Shown piece by piece: positions 58,639-64,000 of a stretch of 64,000 nucleotides of DNA. The stretch is from assembly GCF_001640025.1 (NCBI RefSeq), contig NC_031674.1:2046001-2110000 (forward strand), in the 5' to 3' direction. A model generated the notes under the pieces. It was not told the DNA's origin and made no database searches. It worked only from the letters and a program-made list of their open reading frames with translations. Position numbers and translations under genes: made by a program. This stretch comes from Sugiyamaella lignohabitans. Lineage: Eukaryota > Ascomycota > Dipodascomycetes > Dipodascales > Trichomonascaceae. Within the stretch, counting starts at the first letter, position 1. Every line of letters starts with the position of its first letter.

Positions 58639-59170
58639 ATGTCGCTCTTTTCTATGGGACTCAACTCTATGGAGGTCGACGAGCGTCGTCTCCAGATGGC
58701 AGAGCTTGAATTTGATTCTCTGGCTTCATTATTTAACAAGTAAGTGAAAATGATTGGCGACATGCGAGTTGCGACATTCTGTGGTTATGTTATGTCCTTA
58801 TATTAAACTTTTTCAATTCGATCGATTAGCAAAGAGTCGAGAGACTAAATTTTGTTTTTTTGTACAGGTGGTCAATTTAAAAATAATAACAAAGTTAGCA
58901 TTGCAACTGCTTGCATCGCAACTGCTTGCTCAGCAAGGAATCAATGTACTAGAATACTAACAACTGTGAAATAGCATGTTGAACACCTGTAAGGACAAGT
59001 GTATTCGCGCCAGATACGGTGAGGAGGACCTGTTAAAGGGCGAGTCTGCCTGCATCGATCGTTGTGTATCAAAGTATTTCACTGCGAATCTCAAAGTAGG
59101 CGAGTACATGAGGAGTCAGAATGCTGGCCCCGATACACTAGCATTTCAGCATGGAGTCACGGGGCGATGA
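58639..59170 (+). CDS. TIM10: Mitochondrial intermembrane-space chaperone Tim10
   Basis: join(58639..58739, 58975..59170), 98 aa. Exon 1 (MSLFSMGLNSMEVDERRLQM...) ends within an Asn codon. The 235-nt intron has donor GTAAGT, branch TACTAAC (perfect) and acceptor AAATAG. The junction gives LFNNMLNTCKDKC. The twin CX3C motif is complete: Cys39/Cys43 and Cys60/Cys64, spaced by 16 residues, with the SACIDRCVSKYF block typical of Tim10. Tim9-Tim10 hexamers carry hydrophobic precursors across the intermembrane space; import is by Mia40 disulfide relay. The C terminus extends a little beyond the usual length. Confidence 0.9.
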
Positions 59171-60035
59171 CCTCAATCCTCAATGGTTCATCTGTATATA
59201 GACCTCTGTATTTGTAAATATTTATGTTATGGCTTGATCTACTTGTCAGTTACCATGTGCTATCTAACTAGCTAAAGGAAGCAATGGTACGAGCGGCTGG
59301 CCCTATTGCTCAAAACGACCGGACCCGGACTATCTCGCCATGGAGACCCAGTTTCAAGCTGATAGGATCAAATTCCTTCATTCGAAGCCAAAGGTTTATC
59401 TCTAGGCCCCAGTTGTTCTCAAATTGCTCTGTCTCTAGCGCATAACTCGGTTAGGATGTATAAGATTCCTATGAAGTGGGACCCCTGGGGCTTGGAGCCT
59501 GAGATGAATACCAATTCACCAGAATCATGTGTTTTTCACTACCTAAATAATGCAGTTCAGCTGGACAGTTATAGCATCATCCAACTGATAGTCGGCGGAT
59601 CGTTTTAGCCGGATGTGAGGCCGACATGCGGCATCGGCTGACCCCACCGCACCTTTGTCACGAATCAACCGGTCAGCTCCCCTGATGATTGCGAGGCTGA
59701 TAAGATGCAGGGCGGTCAAATGCAGCAGCATATCGTGAGATTAGCAGTTGAATGGAGCAGACAGAGAAGTACTAGTCGAGCACAATTCGCTGATTGCAAC
59801 TGTGCGTATCTCACTTCACAATTGGCATAAAACTCAACCACTGATACAGACAATATTCAAAGCAATATAATTTTAAATTCGGTTTAGTTCTCAGTTGGTA
59901 TTCTTGTATATTAACAGTGCTCAGTAACTATAGCAACATTCACTGTACAAAAAATACCTCAATACAACTCCGCCCGACCAGTTTCTTGACTATTAAATAT
60001 AGCTTTCATCTCAATTGGCCGCTGTAAATACAAAA
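59171..60035. other. Intergenic between TIM10 and LSB5
   Basis: 865 bp with no supported gene, tRNA or strong repeat. A 62-codon minus-strand frame (59543-59731) has no family resemblance. Confidence 0.5.
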
Positions 60036-62007
60036 ATGGGCTTCTTCTCGGATAGCAAGCCTTATACAGCCGTCACAAGCACCATAGAACGACTTACAAA
60101 GTCCGAATATGACATAGACGATGTTGCAGATATTGTCGACCTTCTCGAGATTATCAATATTGAGCCTACTGGGTATGTATTTCGGGCTATTCACAAATAG
60201 CAATTCTTTTGATGGAATTGATCACACCCTTCACCCCTTTACCATGAGCAGCAAAGTCTACATTGTTGCATCATTCGTACTGTTCGGGGGTTTGACTACT
60301 TACCATGTACCTCTTCATCTTAACATCTCGTACAGAGTCCACATTACATTATTCACATCATCTGGGCCAAACTAACTTACCTGTGTTATAGACCGACAGA
60401 GGCGGCTCGAGCTATTCGTAAAAAGCTCAAGTATGGCAATGTTCATGCTCAATTGAGAGCTTTGACAATCCTAGAATCACTCGTTGAGAACGGAGGAATA
60501 GCTTTAGTTGGTATGTTTTTTTATATGCGTTTTTCGTATTTGTGCTCGCTTTTTGCGGTCCGACTGTTATGAGCAAGACTCGGCGGTGGTAGCAGTGTAT
60601 TGGGTTAGCAATCTCAAGTCAGTTGCTCGGGTCTGTCATGTTGTTTCAAGAGTTTGCACATGAATGATAAGCATGTGAGACTAGCCAGCCAGGATACAAC
60701 ATCCACTTATACTGGATATGAGCAATGACCCGCTACTCATCACTTGCAACCTTTCGAGCAGAGCTGTCGACCGTCAGATGTTCGCAAAGCGAGCACCACG
60801 GGGTCTGGTGCAGTGCCTCAGCCGCCGGAGGAGGCAGAGCCAACCAACCAATTAACTAACAAATTCAGGTTTATACAATGACGAGCAGCTATTGGAGAGA
60901 CTAAGAATGATTACGACTGACCCTACTATAGACAGCCAGGTTAAGAAGCGAATGCAGGCTATGTTTTACGGGTGGTCTATGGAGCTTAAAGATGAGAAGG
61001 GCTACCAGAAGCTCGCCAAGTTGTACCAACAGATGCCCCAACGAGCACGTAGAGTTCGAACCGATGTATCCCATGCTCCTAGGGCGCAGCCTAAGTATCT
61101 GTCAAATGACCCTAATGATCTGGAATCAGATGAGGAAAATGATGAAGACGATAGCGACAACAATGGTCGCCGTGGTGGTCCCAGTAGTGGAAGAAGTCGT
61201 TCAAGAGGCAACGATTATGATAGATATGCTGATGACGACGATGATAATGACCGGGTTGTATCTTCGTCTGCCCGTGTACGTGGTGCTGCTAGTGGGGGCT
61301 CTCCATCTTTGACAACATCATCGTCATCCAAGCCAAGCAAGAGTAACAAGAAGAGTTCTTCGCAACCTCAACCACCGGTCGTTCTTAGTCTCGCAAAAGA
61401 GAGACCAAAAATTAAGGGAGTGCTTGCTGAGTCGGGTTCTGCTGCTACTAACCTCACTAATGCGCTTAAACTCATTAACAGATTGGACGAGCTTTCCACG
61501 GAAAACAAGCGAGCCACCACCTGTTTCAACCAGTGTAGGTCTCTTAGACGTCAGGTTCTCCGTTATATCCACTCACTTGACTCCGAAGAATATATCGGCC
61601 CTCTTATCCATGCCAACGAAGAGCTAGTCACTGCTCTGCAGCTCTACGACGAGATGAGTCGTCCACCTTCGGACTCGGATTCTGAATACGACGACTGGAA
61701 AGTCGACTCCAGAGATAATCAGCAGCAGCCTCACCAACAGCACAACCGTTCAAGAAGTGGCGCCTCGACACCAACAAACAATGCCAGCTACCACCCGAGC
61801 TTATCGTCACCAATAGACTCACCCAGCCGCCGTCGTGCTCCACCCCCTCCACCTGCCAAGCCCGCAAACCTTCGCAGCCCCGTCGCATCGCCATCTACCA
61901 GGGCTCCACCAGCTGCTCAACCTGCTGCCATGTCCGAGGACGAAGAAGACCCCTTCGGCGACTCGCATGCTGCCGACTCGGCTCCAAAACACACACCCAT
62001 GTGGTGA
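60036..62007 (+). CDS. LSB5: VHS/GAT-domain endocytic protein, Lsb5-like
   Basis: join(60036..60172, 60392..60510, 60869..62007), 464 aa. The N-terminal VHS domain (about 1-140) is spread over all three exons: MGFFSDSKPYTAVTSTIERL, PTEAARAIRKKLKYGNVHAQ, LYNDEQLLERLRMIT. Introns of 219 and 358 nt have GTATGT donors, CTAACT or TAACTAAC branches, and TATAG/TTCAG acceptors. A disordered acidic/basic region (about 150-215) precedes a GAT-type helical bundle (about 220-310). The tail is Pro-rich (APPPPPAKP), ending in DEEDPFGDS. This matches Lsb5, which links ubiquitin, Arf and the actin nucleator Las17 in endocytosis. The second intron contains a GC-rich palindromic fragment. Confidence 0.85.
60782..60840. 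repeat. GC-rich palindromic element, copy C (partial, intronic)
   Basis: A GC-rich fragment within LSB5 intron 2 contains GCGAGCACCACGGGGTCTGG and then TGCCTCAGCCGCCGGAGG and AGGCA, matching the right arm of copy B with small rearrangements. It ends about 15 bp before the intron branch site (TTAACTAAC at about 60852-60860). Confidence 0.65.
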
Positions 62008-62058
62008 GAGATCCTTGCCTTTTAGTTACAAATATATATTCGTAGATTTCCAGCTTTC

Positions 62059-62194
62059 TGCCTCCGGCGGCTGGGGCTCCGCCCCAGACCCCGTTGCTCC
62101 TGCTTCGCAGGAGGCTGCTGGGACCCCCTTTTCCGACTCGAGCGAAGCGAGAGGAGCAGCGGGGTATGGGGCGGAGCCCCAGCCGCCGGAGGCA
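62059..62194. repeat. GC-rich palindromic element, copy B (intact)
   Basis: A 136-bp element 52 bp after the LSB5 stop. Its outer 28 bp are perfect inverted repeats beginning TGCCTCCGGCGGCTGGGG; each arm itself folds (GGGGC-TCC-GCCCC). Inside lie further hairpins: CTCCTGC-TTC-GCAGGAG and CTCG-AGCGAAG-CGAG. It is far more GC-rich than its surroundings and lies between the convergent LSB5 and Ego3-like genes. The look is that of a mobile GC cluster or hairpin element rather than a gene. Confidence 0.85.
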
Positions 62195-62231
62195 AATCCG
62201 AGTCCGTAGAGAAATAAATAAGATTATATTA

Positions 62232-62891
62232 CTATTCGTAGACTTGGAAGTCTACTAGACCCTCTTCGAGGACTCTGGCTGTCTCTTTGGCTTTATTCGC
62301 TACGAATCCGAGCGGTGTAGCCGGGTCGGCGACTAAGATTAGCAGCAGAAACTGGTTTACTTTCCGTAACCTGACTGAGTGAATGACAAAAAGTGCATCG
62401 TCTGTTTCTAGGGCGAGCCAATTGCGGTCAACTTTCGCTTTGACTGTCTCAGAGCTCTTGCTGGGTGTTGTGATCGAGAGAGACTCGACATCTCGGTCTT
62501 CTGAACTTTCCACCTCGGGCTGTGTTACTGTTGACGTTCCGGAACGTCCCCCATTGTGATGCTCCATGTCGTATTCTTCCCATATAGCAGATGCAAATAG
62601 TCCGTAGACTTTGGTTTTTAATGGTCTATCAACATGATAGGGTGTGATTGTTTGTGTTTGAGATGGTGTTCCCATTCCAGATGTAGAAGGCTCATGTCGT
62701 GGTATTGGTGGAATTCGAGAGTTGTGGTATGACGATACTGGACGTCCATTTGACGTGACCAATATCGAAGAAATAATCACCGTTGACGAATGGTGGAGAT
62801 ACTCTCTTAACTGTTCGGCAGTTGCGTGCTGCTGGGCATCCTGTTGGACACTTTGTGCTAGCACACTGGCAACTGACTGATACTTGAGCAT
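62232..62891 (-). CDS. Roadblock-fold protein, possibly Ego3/Slm4 of the EGO (Ragulator-like) complex
   Basis: Protein of 219 aa. An N-terminal helix (MLKYQSVASVLAQSVQQDAQ) leads into STVIISSILVTSNGRPVSSY, then after a low-complexity insert KTKVYGLFASAIWEEYD. A second acidic insert follows, then WLALETDDALFVIHSVRLR, QFLLLILVADPATPLGFVANKA and a final helix. The order of strands and helices fits a roadblock/LC7 domain with inserts, and the layout resembles Slm4/Ego3, which tethers Rag GTPases to the vacuole for TORC1 signalling. Identification is by pattern only, so alternatives within the LAMTOR/roadblock group remain open. Confidence 0.5.
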   Translation of the reverse strand: MLKYQSVASVLAQSVQQDAQQHATAEQLREYLHHSSTVIISSILVTSNGRPVSSYHNSRIPPIPRHEPSTSGMGTPSQTQTITPYHVDRPLKTKVYGLFASAIWEEYDMEHHNGGRSGTSTVTQPEVESSEDRDVESLSITTPSKSSETVKAKVDRNWLALETDDALFVIHSVRLRKVNQFLLLILVADPATPLGFVANKAKETARVLEEGLVDFQVYE

Positions 62892-63199
62892 TTCAATGAT
62901 GCAACTTGAACCTTGTAGATATGGTTTTGTTTGTGTTTCTATGAATGAAAACGACTCAGAAACCTATGAAAGTAGTTGATATCGAGATCTCACCGCATAT
63001 CGTACATGTCACGTGCCCAGAAAACGGGACGGCACTTTTCACCCCCTGTTTCGCGATGAATAAACTAAAACTTTGAAGCTCTTAAATACTCTTTTCTCGT
63101 TTTGTTCTCTTTAAAGAATGTATTAGATATACAAAGATCAACATTTATGTAACAACAGGTTTTTATATTATAATTAAATTTTCATTTTATTTCTACCAT
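62892..63199. promoter_or_regulatory. Intergenic with TCACGTGC, upstream of the Ego3-like gene
   Basis: The 308 bp hold the 3' flank of RPB2 and the promoter of the Ego3-like gene. TCACGTGC is at 63010-63017, about 120 bp before the Ego3-like ATG. Confidence 0.4.

Positions 63200-64000
<801 letters not shown>

Overview
This window looks like nuclear DNA from an ascomycete yeast (Saccharomycotina). Genes are compact, and nine introns carry yeast-style signals: GTAAGT, GTGAGT, GTATGT or GTACGT donors, (T)ACTAAC branch points close to the AG, and mostly positions near the 5' end of the gene. The proteins are typical of this group: Rad5, Prp2, Rpn5, Utp4, Rpc82, Atg13, Tim10, Lsb5 and Rpb2. CTG appears to be read as leucine: the invariant Leu of the SNF2 'NxLEDL' motif in RAD5 is encoded by CTG. 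This argues against the CTG-Ser clade. The intron content and the HsbA-like secreted domains suggest an early-diverging lineage such as Dipodascales/Trichomonascaceae; that placement is inference only.

Positions 1-33 kb are dominated by cell-surface genes. A 5'-truncated GPI adhesin (2-3655) carries 17 Cys-containing ~50-residue modules. It converges on a secreted lipase (3885-5509, minus) that has a predicted GPI tail and a gene model requiring a 5-nt microexon. RAD5 (6887-10456, minus) separates these from a ~5.6 kb gene-free stretch with several short repeats. That stretch precedes an enormous single-exon cell-wall gene (16074-32750, 5558 aa). The giant protein has four HsbA-like domains, six copies of a second helical Cys domain I do not recognise, long Ser/Ala/Gly repeats, two of the same modules found in the first adhesin, and a GPI signal. 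Three of its HsbA copies end in a Lys-Arg site, so it may be processed into pieces by Kex2.

Positions 34-64 kb are ordinary housekeeping DNA. In order: GTB1 (ER glucosidase II beta), a CECR5-type HAD hydrolase, PRP2 (splicing), RPN5 (proteasome lid), a SHG1/BOD1-like protein, an old yellow enzyme divergent from a short-chain dehydrogenase, UTP4 (SSU processome), RPC82 (Pol III), ATG13 (autophagy), a DHA1 MFS transporter, TIM10, LSB5, an Ego3/Slm4-like protein, and the C-terminal part of RPB2 running off the right edge. No tRNA, rRNA, intact transposon or CRISPR was seen.

Scattered in the right-hand part are three related GC-rich palindromic elements (48809-48949, 60782-60840, 62059-62194). 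Two lie in 3' flanks and one lies inside an intron. The palindrome TCACGTGA occurs upstream of several unrelated housekeeping genes.
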